A stretch of DNA of 64,000 bases from positions 18,925 through 82,924 of the forward strand of contig DQCR01000056.1 of assembly GCA_003533785.1 (NCBI GenBank). The letters are read 5' to 3'. A program made the position numbers and the translations under genes. How positions within the stretch are numbered: the first letter of the stretch is position 1; each line of letters begins with the position of its first letter. The notes under the pieces were generated by a model, which worked only from the letters and a program-made list of their open reading frames with translations, searched no databases and was not told the DNA's origin. Positions 9,912 through 18,244 of the stretch are shown in pieces. This stretch comes from Flavobacteriaceae bacterium (GTDB lineage Bacteria; Bacteroidota; Bacteroidia; Flavobacteriales; Flavobacteriaceae).

Positions 9912-11370
9912 CAGGAATCATGTCGGCGGTTATTCTTGCAGAAAGCAAGCAGAGGGGTATACCCCCACCGGGATGAACACTCCCTCCACAGAAATAGAGA
10001 TTATCTATCGTCCTAGAAAAATTAGGGTGACGAAGAAAAGCACTCATTCGATTGTTACTTGAAGCACCGTAAAGAGCCCCCCGGTAGGAGGCTGTTTTTT
10101 GAGCTATCAAGGGGGGAGACAAGTGTGTTTCTTCTTCTATTAAAGAAGCGATATCCTGTCCTAAAATTCGGCTCAATTTTTCCAATACTTTAATCCTTGT
10201 TTGAGCAATTAGCGCATCCCAATCCTGTCCATTGTCGGCTGGAGCATTGATCATAACAAACCAATTTTCACAACCCGCTGGCGCGTCTGAAAGAACATCC
10301 TTTGAGGTTATGTTCACATACACCGTAGGGTCTCCAGAAAGGGTTTTATCTTGAAATATAGCCTGAAATTCTTTCGAATAATTTTGGGAAAAAAAGATAT
10401 TATGAAGGTTGAGCTTTGGAAATGATTTTTTAATTCCCCAATAGAAAATAAGAGCAGAACTAGACCTTTCTTGCTCAAGGGTACGTTTGGGTTGTTTTTG
10501 ATTTGGTAAAAGATGTTTGTAAGTAGGCACTACATCCATATTGCTAACCACCAGATCGGCCTTTTGTCGCTGATTCCCCACTTTGATCCCTACTGCTCTT
10601 TTGTTTTCTATCACAATAGAGTCTACCGATTGTCCCAAGTGAAATTCAACGCCCATACGCTGTGCCAATTGAAATAAACTTTCAGTAATGGCTCCCATTC
10701 CGTGATTTGGTATAAACGTACCGTAATGTTCTTCTAAGTGCTGAACCAAGCTCATAATACCAGAAGTTTGGTAGGGATCTGAGCCATTGTAGGTTGCAAA
10801 TCGATTGAAGAATTGAATCAGATAGGGGTTTTTTAGCTGTTCTTTATTTACCTGATGAAGACTTTTAAATAGTTCCAAACTCCCCAGTCCAAGTAGGGCT
10901 TTTCTAGTTTCTTTATTAAAATAGGTTCCTAATTTATGAAGGGATTTTTCCAAGAACAGCGGAGCTGTTAGGTCAAATTTCTTTTGGGCCCTTTCTAAAT
11001 AGTTGTGAATGGTTTGTGCCGGGACGTCGAGTTGTTCTTCAACGGTTTGACAAAATCGATTCCGATCGGAATAGGCTGTCAAGCGGGTACCGTCTTCCCA
11101 AAAGTACTCGCAATGAATGTCTTTTTTTTTGTAGGTGAAATGTTCGCTTGGTGTTTCCCCGGCTAGAGTGAACAAATCGGTCACAAAATGAGGCATTGTA
11201 AATAAAGAGGGCCCTGCATCAAACCGATACTGTCCAAGAGTAAAAGTTGAGAGCTTGCCTCCTGGATAGTCATTTTTTTCAAAAACGCTTACACGATATC
11301 CCTTCTTCGCCAATCGGATGCTAGTAGCTAATCCGCCGATTCCGGCACCAATGACAAGGGCTTTTTTCAC
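9898..11370 (-). CDS. crtD: Carotenoid 3,4-desaturase (CrtD-like)
   Basis: 490 residues, FAD-dependent phytoene-desaturase family. N-terminal dinucleotide fold VIGAGIGGLATSIRLA followed by FEKNDYPGGKLSTF and the FDAGPSLFTMP segment; C-terminal substrate/FAD motif FCGGSVHPGGGIPL. It differs clearly from the CrtI at 13178 (FDMGPSWYWMP), and the FDAGPSLFTMP type with a CruF neighbour points to CrtD, which desaturates C3-C4 of a 1-hydroxy end group. It overlaps the crtA-like stop by 4 nt and cruF at its own end. Confidence 0.82.
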   Translation of the reverse strand: MKKALVIGAGIGGLATSIRLAKKGYRVSVFEKNDYPGGKLSTFTLGQYRFDAGPSLFTMPHFVTDLFTLAGETPSEHFTYKKKDIHCEYFWEDGTRLTAYSDRNRFCQTVEEQLDVPAQTIHNYLERAQKKFDLTAPLFLEKSLHKLGTYFNKETRKALLGLGSLELFKSLHQVNKEQLKNPYLIQFFNRFATYNGSDPYQTSGIMSLVQHLEEHYGTFIPNHGMGAITESLFQLAQRMGVEFHLGQSVDSIVIENKRAVGIKVGNQRQKADLVVSNMDVVPTYKHLLPNQKQPKRTLEQERSSSALIFYWGIKKSFPKLNLHNIFFSQNYSKEFQAIFQDKTLSGDPTVYVNITSKDVLSDAPAGCENWFVMINAPADNGQDWDALIAQTRIKVLEKLSRILGQDIASLIEEETHLSPPLIAQKTASYRGALYGASSNNRMSAFLRHPNFSRTIDNLYFCGGSVHPGGGIPLCLLSARITADMIPDVHA

Positions 11371-12071
11371 ACTATGATGGGTTGAAAATGAGTGTCTTTT
11401 TTCACAACAAATCTAGAAAAAAGATCTTCTTTGTACCATTTTTTAAGTCGTGTTTTCTGAACAATATCTGCATGATCTCGATTCTTATAAGCATAGGCAT
11501 TAACAGCATCAAAATTTTTCCAAATACTGACGGTGGCTTGTTGCACCCAAGGCCACTCTCCTATCCCTTTATAGTAGAGCACATCGGTAGCTGATTCAAT
11601 GCTTTTAGCGGCGTTGGGAACGGCACGCCAAAAGGAGAATAGACGATTCCAATTGACTGTTGCTCGTGTGACAATAGCTACAGGAGCATCCCCAACTTCC
11701 AAGTCTTTTATAATACTAGATACGAAAGGGTTGGATTGGTCCCATTTTCCGTGGCTTTGAACAGGGACTAGGTGGAGTGTACGCTGTTGAGTAGCATGCC
11801 GTTGATAGGTAGCCCAATAGGAATGTGTTGCAATGAATTTTTTATAATCCTCAGGATCATCCCATTGGGTGAGAACAGCATAGGTGCCAAAATCAGGTCG
11901 CAAACTAAAGCCCATTCCACCTCCTGTCCCTAAAAAACGATAGAAGCCTAGTCCTTTGACATTTGCAATTGCTCTGGGGCCCAATATCATTTGCTTGAAA
12001 GCCCAAAACCGATTTGTATTAAATTGGAATATATCAATAAAGACACATGCTTTGACCTCGTGTAGTTTCAT
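11367..12071 (-). CDS. crtA: CrtA-like carotenoid oxygenase (spheroidene monooxygenase family)
   Basis: 234 residues, soluble. The central block GFYRFLGTGGGMGFSLRP followed by FGTYAVLTQWDD corresponds to the conserved block of spheroidene monooxygenase CrtA, which oxygenates C2 of acyclic carotenoids; relatives in Bacteroidota are linked to 2-hydroxylation of psi ends. First gene of the leftward crtA-crtD-cruF operon. The region before its ATG holds TATCTTTA (12084-12077, one mismatch to TAnnTTTG) and an 11-bp inverted repeat. Family membership is fairly secure; hydroxylation versus ketolation is not. Confidence 0.75.
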   Translation of the reverse strand: MKLHEVKACVFIDIFQFNTNRFWAFKQMILGPRAIANVKGLGFYRFLGTGGGMGFSLRPDFGTYAVLTQWDDPEDYKKFIATHSYWATYQRHATQQRTLHLVPVQSHGKWDQSNPFVSSIIKDLEVGDAPVAIVTRATVNWNRLFSFWRAVPNAAKSIESATDVLYYKGIGEWPWVQQATVSIWKNFDAVNAYAYKNRDHADIVQKTRLKKWYKEDLFSRFVVKKDTHFQPIIV

Positions 12072-12096
12072 GACGATAAAGATACAGTGAAAAAGA

Positions 12097-12155
12097 AAAC
12101 GCCTCTGACTTGGATTTTAGAATTTGACTTATGGAAGTAAAATGCAGAGGCGTTT
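12097..12155. repeat. 11-bp inverted repeat upstream of crtA
   Basis: AAACGCCTCTG (12097-12107) and CAGAGGCGTTT (12145-12155) are perfect inverted repeats separated by 37 nt. ACTT (12108-12111) and AAGT (12135-12138) allow further pairing inside. The proximal arm sits about 12-22 bp upstream of the crtA -7-like box, over its -33 region. No gene is transcribed into this region from either side, so it is not an ordinary gene-end terminator; an operator or DNA-loop site for crtA is the simplest reading. Confidence 0.55.
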
Positions 12156-12168
12156 GAAACCAAATTGA

Positions 12169-12296
12169 ATTTAAACTTGTTTAAATATAAATAAAAAAGT
12201 CTGTACAAAACAAATAAAGCTTAAACAATTTTTTATCTTTTTTGTTATTTCATTAAACAAAATGAATAACCCATTGAAATACAAATGATTAAACAA
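12169..12296. promoter_or_regulatory. Cluster of TTAAACAA octamers between crtA and the K+ channel
   Basis: TTAAACAA occurs at 12221-12228, 12253-12260 and 12289-12296, and in reverse orientation (TTGTTTAA) at 12177-12184. The reverse copy is part of an 18-bp palindrome, ATTTAAAC-TT-GTTTAAAT (12169-12186). Forward copies are 32 and 36 bp apart. The 361-base gap between crtA and the channel holds these sites, the 11-bp inverted repeat and a micro-ORF. The background is very AT-rich, so chance copies are possible, but four in 120 bp, one palindromic, suggests binding sites for a regulator of one or both flanking units. Confidence 0.45.
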
Positions 12297-12321
12297 TATG
12301 ATTTTTGCTGGTAATTTTTAT

Positions 12322-12329
12322 TACTTTTG
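12322..12329 (+). promoter_or_regulatory. Putative -7 box for micro-ORF/K+ channel
   Basis: TACTTTTG matches TAnnTTTG and ends 19 nt before the micro-ORF ATG. The nearest TTG (12305-12307) leaves a spacer of only 14 nt, shorter than the usual 17-21, so this is a partial match. Confidence 0.4.
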
Positions 12330-12348
12330 GAAGACTATTACATTAAAT

Positions 12349-12432
12349 ATGACACCAACTTCTGTAGCCATTACTGTTATCATTACCTCAGCCATTGTTT
12401 TAATCGTAATTCTAAAAGATATGAGGAGCTAA
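12349..12432 (+). CDS. 27-aa single-pass membrane micro-protein coupled to K+ channel
   Basis: The frame encodes 27 residues: a short polar start (MTPTS), about 17 uninterrupted hydrophobic residues (VAITVIITSAIVLIVIL) and the positively ended tail KDMRS, an N-out or tail-anchored single helix. Its TAA at 12430-12432 is followed directly by the channel ATG at 12433, and the channel's ribosome-binding sequence AGGAG lies in the last codons of the micro-ORF, so the two are translationally coupled. It has its own upstream -7 box. It could be a real channel accessory peptide or a leader that sets channel translation. Confidence 0.5.
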   Translation: MTPTSVAITVIITSAIVLIVILKDMRS

Positions 12433-13137
12433 ATGAAGATTTCAGCCACTTTCGATAAATTTATTTACAGTCTTATTATTGCCAATGTCATTGCGATGAT
12501 CTTGGAATCCCATGTATCTATACGTGAAATGTATCACAGCTATTTTTATGTTTTTGAAACCTTTTCTATTGCTATTTTTTCTTTTGAATATCTATTTCGA
12601 GTTGTTGTAGGATTCAAAAATGAAGGAGTCAGAGGAGCCACTAAATATATGTTTAGCACCTTTGGATTGATCGATTTGATTTCAATACTACCTTTCTATC
12701 TCAACCAGTTTATTAAGGTTGACGGGCGTTTCGTGCGAATTTTACGTTTGTTTAGACTGACACGGATTTTTAAATTAGGGAGAGATAGTGCATCTTTAAA
12801 ATTATTTATTCAAGCTCTCTCTGCTGTTCGAAACGAATTAAAGTTCACTCTATTTCTCTCCATACTAACCATCTTATTTTCTGCTTCCGCCATCTACTTT
12901 TTGGAAAACGAAGCGCAACCAGAAAAGTTTGGAAGTATCACAGAATCAATTTGGTGGGCAACGGTATCCTTGGCCACAGTGGGTTATGGAGATGTGTATC
13001 CCATAACCGTGGGTGGCAAAGCCTTTGCTGCGGTTATTTCTTTAGTTGGTATTGGAGTAGTGGCCATCCCAACAGGGATTATTAGCGCTTCTTTTGTTGA
13101 AGAAATCATTGCCGCTAAACGAAGAAAAGAGCGATAG
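12433..13137 (+). CDS. Voltage-gated K+ channel (Kv type, six TM)
   Basis: 234 residues in the inner membrane. Transmembrane segments S1-S6 are visible. S4 near residues 99-116 carries six basic residues exactly every third position (RFVRILRLFRLTRIFK), a full voltage sensor. The pore loop around 182-187 has the K+ filter TVGYGD, and S6 ends in IPTGIISASF with a short basic tail. There is no cytosolic RCK or cyclic-nucleotide domain, so it is a minimal voltage-dependent channel. It abuts the 27-aa membrane ORF and is followed 40 nt later by crtI, which has its own -7 box. Confidence 0.92.
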   Translation: MKISATFDKFIYSLIIANVIAMILESHVSIREMYHSYFYVFETFSIAIFSFEYLFRVVVGFKNEGVRGATKYMFSTFGLIDLISILPFYLNQFIKVDGRFVRILRLFRLTRIFKLGRDSASLKLFIQALSAVRNELKFTLFLSILTILFSASAIYFLENEAQPEKFGSITESIWWATVSLATVGYGDVYPITVGGKAFAAVISLVGIGVVAIPTGIISASFVEEIIAAKRRKER

Positions 13138-13165
13138 CCAAACACTTCTCCTACCAGTATTTCCT

Positions 13166-13173
13166 TATCTTTG
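13166..13173 (+). promoter_or_regulatory. Putative crtI -7 box
   Basis: TATCTTTG matches TAnnTTTG. It ends only 4 nt before the ATG at 13178, so transcripts would be nearly leaderless. No TTG is found 17-21 nt upstream. Confidence 0.4.
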
Positions 13174-13177
13174 TTTA

Positions 13178-14662
13178 ATGATGAAAAGAAAAATTCTCAT
13201 TCTAGGAAGTGGCTTTTCTTCGCTTTCTGCCGCCAGTTATTTGGCGCAAATGGGACACCATGTAGAGGTATTTGAAAAAAATCATTCCCTAGGCGGAAGG
13301 GCTCGTCAGCTAAAGAGAGACGGATTCACATTTGATATGGGACCTTCCTGGTATTGGATGCCCGATGTGTTTGAAAAATTCTTTGCCGATTTTGGCAAAA
13401 AACCATCAGACTATTACAAAATAGACCGCCTTGACCCCGGTTATCAAGTCTATTTTGGAGAAAATAACAGTATCTCGATTGGAGATTCTCTAGATAAGAT
13501 TTACACTGCATTCGAAGCCGTAGAAAAAGGGAGTGGAAAAAAACTCAAATCCTTTATCAATCAAGCTCAAAATAATTACAACATTGCTATCACCGACTTA
13601 GTCTATCGACCTGGGATCTCGCCTCTGGAATTAATTACCACCACTACCATCAAAAAAATCCGCTACTTCTTTAGTAACATTAAAAGAGATGTCACGCGAG
13701 AATTCAAGAACCCCAAACTGCGTCAAATTTTGCAATTTCCAGTTTTATTCCTAGGGGCCAAGCCACAAAACACTCCGGCATTCTATAACTTCATGAATTT
13801 CGCTGATTTTGGTTTAGGGACCTGGCATCCTGACAAAGGCATGTATTCTATCGTAGAGGGCATGGTATCGTTAGCTAAAGAACTGGGTGTGATCTTTCAT
13901 ACGAACAGTCCAGTAGAACATATACTTGTAAATCAAGGACGTGCCAGCGGAATTGAGACCCAGGGAAAAACAATCGAAGCAGACTTTGTATTGAGTGGTG
14001 CCGATTACCATCATACCGAAACATTATTGCCCCCAAAGTATCGAGTTTACAGTGAAAATTATTGGGCCAAAAAAACATTTGCTCCCAGCTCTCTTTTATT
14101 TTATGTTGGCTTGGATAAAAAATTAGATAGGGTAACTCACCATACCCTGTTTTTTGATGTGGATTTTGACCGCCATGCGCAACAAATTTATGACAACCCA
14201 GAGTGGCCAACTGACCCTCTATTTTATGCCAATTTCCCCTCTATCACTGATCCCACGATGGCCCCTGAAGGAAAAGAAGCTCTTTTCCTACTCATCCCGA
14301 TAGCTCCAGGTATTGAAGACAACTCCGAACTTAGGGAAAAATATTTCGATATCGTGATGGCACGAATGGAACGATTGACTCAACAGGAGATTAAATCCCA
14401 CATACTGTTTCAAGAATCGTTCTGTGTCAAAGATTTTATTAGTGAATACAATTCCTATAAGGGAAATGCCTATGGATTGGCCAACACCCTTATGCAAACA
14501 GCTTTTTTACGACCAAAACTTAAAAGTAAAAAAGTGGAAGGACTTTTTTTCAGTGGGCAACTTACTGTCCCTGGACCGGGCGTACCACCAGCTTTGATTT
14601 CCGGAAAAATAGTGTCTGGACTAATCGAAGAAGCTATTTATAGTCAATCACCCACCAAATAA
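13178..14662 (+). CDS. crtI: Phytoene desaturase CrtI
   Basis: 494 residues from the double ATG at 13178; the frame is open further upstream, but that would run into the channel gene and adds nothing conserved. FAD-binding motif ILGSGFSSLSAASYLA, then FEKNHSLGGRARQ and the flavobacterial CrtI signature FDMGPSWYWMPDVFEKFF; C-terminal FSGQLTVPGPGVPPALISGK. It desaturates phytoene in several steps to lycopene, the precursor for the CruF/CrtD/CrtA steps encoded divergently. Phytoene synthase crtB, normally the adjacent gene in this group, is absent here; the next gene is convergent and overlaps the crtI end by 29 bp. Confidence 0.92.
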   Translation: MMKRKILILGSGFSSLSAASYLAQMGHHVEVFEKNHSLGGRARQLKRDGFTFDMGPSWYWMPDVFEKFFADFGKKPSDYYKIDRLDPGYQVYFGENNSISIGDSLDKIYTAFEAVEKGSGKKLKSFINQAQNNYNIAITDLVYRPGISPLELITTTTIKKIRYFFSNIKRDVTREFKNPKLRQILQFPVLFLGAKPQNTPAFYNFMNFADFGLGTWHPDKGMYSIVEGMVSLAKELGVIFHTNSPVEHILVNQGRASGIETQGKTIEADFVLSGADYHHTETLLPPKYRVYSENYWAKKTFAPSSLLFYVGLDKKLDRVTHHTLFFDVDFDRHAQQIYDNPEWPTDPLFYANFPSITDPTMAPEGKEALFLLIPIAPGIEDNSELREKYFDIVMARMERLTQQEIKSHILFQESFCVKDFISEYNSYKGNAYGLANTLMQTAFLRPKLKSKKVEGLFFSGQLTVPGPGVPPALISGKIVSGLIEEAIYSQSPTK

Positions 14663-15485
14663 TTTCTATCTCTTCGTCTTTTTCGGTAATCACTGAATCC
14701 AATAACTGCATGCTTTCATCCAAGACAGTAACATATTGTTCGAGCTGATAGGCGATTTCATTATTCCACAAATCGAGACGCTTAAATAAATTGTATTTGA
14801 CAAACTTATCCGCCTGTATGTAGCGGCGATTTTTCACCCAAAAAGAGGTGTCCTCTAAGTCGACATTCTCCAAATCAAAAACCCAATGATTGGCTATGCG
14901 ATCTACGAATTGATTTACAAATGATTCTTCAATTTTGCCAGTGTTTTCGATAAGGTATTTTAGATCAGATCCGTCATAAGTATCGGTCATTTTCTTCCCT
15001 ACATCGGTATCCAACAATCGGAAGGTTCCATCTAATTTGATAGCATCATAAGTTACTCGGGGAGGATCAAAGGGATCACGTTGGGTGTATAAACTCATGG
15101 GAGCCGTGAAAAATTCGCCTTCTTCATCCTCAAAACGCTCTAAGAAAATACTGTCATTGTCTACCTCCCACAAACTGTATTGTTTTGAATACATCTCGGT
15201 CACCCATGCAATTTGTTCGGAATACTCTAGGGTATAAAGTTTGATTTTTTCAATTTCTTCTCTCAAGTTGTGCAAGTTTTCAATTCCATCTTGGCGGTCA
15301 CCAAAACTTTCCCCCTGTCGCTCAACAGAGAATGATATCAATACACCAAAGAATACAACCAGAAATTCAACAAAAGCTTTTTTAAATCGATCAAAGAAAT
15401 CTTGTGGGTCAAAACGATCCCCAAGGGTTATGAGTTTAATAAACCAATTGGTATCTTCTTTTTTAATCCCTTTTTCGTCCGACAT
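14634..15485 (-). CDS. Single-pass membrane protein, DUF6090-like architecture, unknown
   Basis: 283 residues. Cytosolic N-terminus of about 35 charged residues, one membrane helix near 38-52 (AFVEFLVVFFGVLISFSVE), then a long acidic helical extracytoplasmic part. The layout (short N-terminus, FGVLIS helix, helical bundle) resembles DUF6090 proteins of Flavobacteriia but is not a convincing match. Third gene after addA-addB with a 32-nt gap, so probably co-transcribed with a DNA repair pair, an unusual partner. Function unknown. Confidence 0.55.
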   Translation of the reverse strand: MSDEKGIKKEDTNWFIKLITLGDRFDPQDFFDRFKKAFVEFLVVFFGVLISFSVERQGESFGDRQDGIENLHNLREEIEKIKLYTLEYSEQIAWVTEMYSKQYSLWEVDNDSIFLERFEDEEGEFFTAPMSLYTQRDPFDPPRVTYDAIKLDGTFRLLDTDVGKKMTDTYDGSDLKYLIENTGKIEESFVNQFVDRIANHWVFDLENVDLEDTSFWVKNRRYIQADKFVKYNLFKRLDLWNNEIAYQLEQYVTVLDESMQLLDSVITEKDEEIEIIWWVIDYK

Positions 15486-15517
15486 GAATATAGTTAAGTA
15501 ATCTTGAGGTAAAAATA

Positions 15518-18244
15518 CTAATTTCCTTTTTTCTTCTCTTCAAAGTTTATCTCAGGAGTTAGTATTTCCCTAATTAAGTTACGAAGGAACACCTCAAAAG
15601 ATTTGAGTTTTTCTAGGGATAGTAGTGTATGTGTTTCTTTTTTCCAACCCAAGCGCAAATATTTGTTTTTTGTCTTTAGCGCATATACTCCTGCTTCAAT
15701 GGTTGAAGAAGGTTGTTCCTTTAAATACTGGAAAGCATAGGTTAGTACTTGAAAAGCCACTGCCATTTTTGGATCATCAAACTGCAATGCAGTAGGGTCT
15801 AGACTTAGCGCCGAAACTTCTACTTTTCCCGACTTATAATCAATAATACGGACTTGTTCATTAACTTTGTCAATTCGATCAACCGTTCCTTTCAATCGAA
15901 TGGGAAAATCAAATTCGGAGAGGGGAAAATCAATTGTAAATGGCGCTTCTAGAGCTAGTATTTGGATGGTAGCCCCATGAGCTACCAAATCTTTTTCATA
16001 GCGTAAGAAACGATTACAATGAGCCAAAAGGACTTGATAGATAAGATGATTTTTCCCTCGTAGAGATGAGCTGTTCCCATAAATTGATTCAAATTGAGCT
16101 TCCAAGACTTTGGGCAGTTTTTCCAACATTTGATCGTAGTCCTTTTCTGATAAATCTCTATTTTGGCAAGGAGTGAATAATGATTCTAAAACAGCATGTA
16201 ATATTGTTCCTTGATCTTTATGAGAAACCACAGATTCGGATGAAAGAATGGGTTGAATCCCCAAAACGCGTTCTTCATAAAAGCGCAGCGGGTCTCTAAG
16301 GTAGTGGGTCAATGCAGATGGAGAGAAACCTGCAGCAGCAATTTTTTGAAGCCGATCTAAGAGTTCTGAAGATTTGGCTACCTCGCGCTCCTTTTTTGGA
16401 GTGGCAATAAAATTAGCATGAAGCTGTTTTTTAACAAAGTGGTGCTTGGGGAGAGAAAAGTGCTCTAATTGGTAAATAAATCGACTGGGGATACCTTCTG
16501 CTAGCCCTTCTTGAGTGGCGTTATACAATAAATAGATGTCTTGTGATCGTTGCAGCAAACGATAAAAATGATAGGCATAGATTGCTTCTTTTTCCAAAAA
16601 GGTAGGAATACCAAATTCTTTTTTAACCTCAAAAGGCAGGAAGCTATTGATTCTATTCCCTGCAGGCAATTGACCTTCATTGAGATGCGTCACAATCACT
16701 CGGTCAAAATCCAACATTCGCGTTTCTAATAGACCCATAATTTGAAGACCCTGCGTGGGATCGCCTTCAAAATCTAGCGTTTCCGTTTTCAATAGATCGG
16801 TCAGAAAGGATTTAATCAATGGTATGCCATTTAGAACTTGTGAAGAATTGCTTGTTTCTATCAATTGATTCAAAACCACTTCTAAAGAATGGAAATAGGA
16901 TTCGAAGTTGTGATTGTGAAAGTTGGTGTAGAAAAAATTCTGAAGGGCAATACAGAACTTTCTCATTCGATTCAGTAGATTTTGAGTATCGCTATAGGGG
17001 CTAAAGAGTTCTTTCCATTCGGGGTGTTGGAAACCCTTGAGAATAGAATCTTTTTTCCAGTAGATTTGATTTCTTTTTTTGGCAGAGTGGACAAAACCTT
17101 CAAAATCCATACCTAGAAAAGCTAAGTATTCTTTCAAATAAGCCGTTTGTCCAAGCTTTTCTACTGCCTCCACCCGGACTCTATCGTCGGATAGCTGCTG
17201 CAAGCAATCCAACCATTGTAAGATCATATCTGCGGCAGGTGTTTGCAACAGGCTGTATCCCATTGTGACATTCCAAGCATTAAATTCTGCATCAAAGCCA
17301 GCCAAAGTGGGAACAAGATAGGTTTCGTCTCCTAAGACCAGGGCTATTTTTTCTTGTGGATACGTTTTAACGAGTTGCTGCGCCAATCGAGCAGCATGTT
17401 TCACTTGAGAGATGGAATGATCCGAAGCTAAACATTGTATGGATTTGTATTCTGAAAATTCATCCCCAATTGGAAGGGGTTTAGTTCCTAGGAGAAATTT
17501 CCATTCTCGAAAGTAGCTTCGTATAAAATGACCTGCTGCGTGCTCCGTATTTTCATAAAATTCACGGTCAATATCCCAACGAAGATTTCCGCGGTCTGCA
17601 CTAATAATTTCTTGAAACAAAAGAGATTCCGATTTTGTTAAAGCATTAAAACCTACCAAATAGTGGTATTGATTTGTATGCATTAAATACAAGGAAAGAT
17701 TTTCAACCGATTCAGAAAAAAGCAGTCCTAAATACCCTACTTTATTTTCTAATAACTGTTGTGTAAAGTGTTGAAAGAGATTGGGGATTTGTTTCCAAAA
17801 TTTCAAATAATTCTTCACAAGAGGGGTTTGTTCTTCTTTTTGAGCCCATTGCTTAAGTGTTTCTACCGCTGTTAAGTAGGTGAAAATATCATCTTGTGGA
17901 ACCCGATGGGCACTTAGGTCGTTGAAATCTTGAAGGAGAACAGGAGCCCAATTCAAATACAGTTCAAAGGAGTCTCTATCCTTTTCAGGCACCACATGGC
18001 AATAACTTTTGTAACATTGGAGTAACAATTGATGCGAAGGCAATTGCTGTAGGCCGGACAATTCTGAGGCAAAGTCTGTAATGGATTTGATCTCTGGACT
18101 TAAAGCAGGTCTATCCAAGTGCTTGGCCAATTCGATCTTGAGCAAACGAACAGCACGCTGTGAAGGCAGGATAATCTTCAATGATTCTAGAGGCCGCCCT
18201 GAGTCAACAATCTCTTTGGCTACTTGTGATAGAAATGATATCAT
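15518..18244 (-). CDS. addB: AddB-like helicase/nuclease subunit (PD-(D/E)XK)
   Basis: 908 residues. The N-terminal two thirds resembles an inactivated UvrD/Rep helicase fold (LKIILPSQRAVRLLKIELA with no intact Walker lysine). The last ~270 residues form a PD-(D/E)XK nuclease: PSALTHYLRDPLRFYEERVL, then HAVLE (His-x-x-x-Glu) and near residue 800 RIIDYKSGK (Asp plus Lys). The iron-sulfur cysteine set of Firmicutes AddB is not visible. Partner of the AddA-like protein whose gene overlaps its start by 4 nt; together they would process double-strand breaks for RecA loading. Confidence 0.8.
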   Translation of the reverse strand: MISFLSQVAKEIVDSGRPLESLKIILPSQRAVRLLKIELAKHLDRPALSPEIKSITDFASELSGLQQLPSHQLLLQCYKSYCHVVPEKDRDSFELYLNWAPVLLQDFNDLSAHRVPQDDIFTYLTAVETLKQWAQKEEQTPLVKNYLKFWKQIPNLFQHFTQQLLENKVGYLGLLFSESVENLSLYLMHTNQYHYLVGFNALTKSESLLFQEIISADRGNLRWDIDREFYENTEHAAGHFIRSYFREWKFLLGTKPLPIGDEFSEYKSIQCLASDHSISQVKHAARLAQQLVKTYPQEKIALVLGDETYLVPTLAGFDAEFNAWNVTMGYSLLQTPAADMILQWLDCLQQLSDDRVRVEAVEKLGQTAYLKEYLAFLGMDFEGFVHSAKKRNQIYWKKDSILKGFQHPEWKELFSPYSDTQNLLNRMRKFCIALQNFFYTNFHNHNFESYFHSLEVVLNQLIETSNSSQVLNGIPLIKSFLTDLLKTETLDFEGDPTQGLQIMGLLETRMLDFDRVIVTHLNEGQLPAGNRINSFLPFEVKKEFGIPTFLEKEAIYAYHFYRLLQRSQDIYLLYNATQEGLAEGIPSRFIYQLEHFSLPKHHFVKKQLHANFIATPKKEREVAKSSELLDRLQKIAAAGFSPSALTHYLRDPLRFYEERVLGIQPILSSESVVSHKDQGTILHAVLESLFTPCQNRDLSEKDYDQMLEKLPKVLEAQFESIYGNSSSLRGKNHLIYQVLLAHCNRFLRYEKDLVAHGATIQILALEAPFTIDFPLSEFDFPIRLKGTVDRIDKVNEQVRIIDYKSGKVEVSALSLDPTALQFDDPKMAVAFQVLTYAFQYLKEQPSSTIEAGVYALKTKNKYLRLGWKKETHTLLSLEKLKSFEVFLRNLIREILTPEINFEEKKKGN

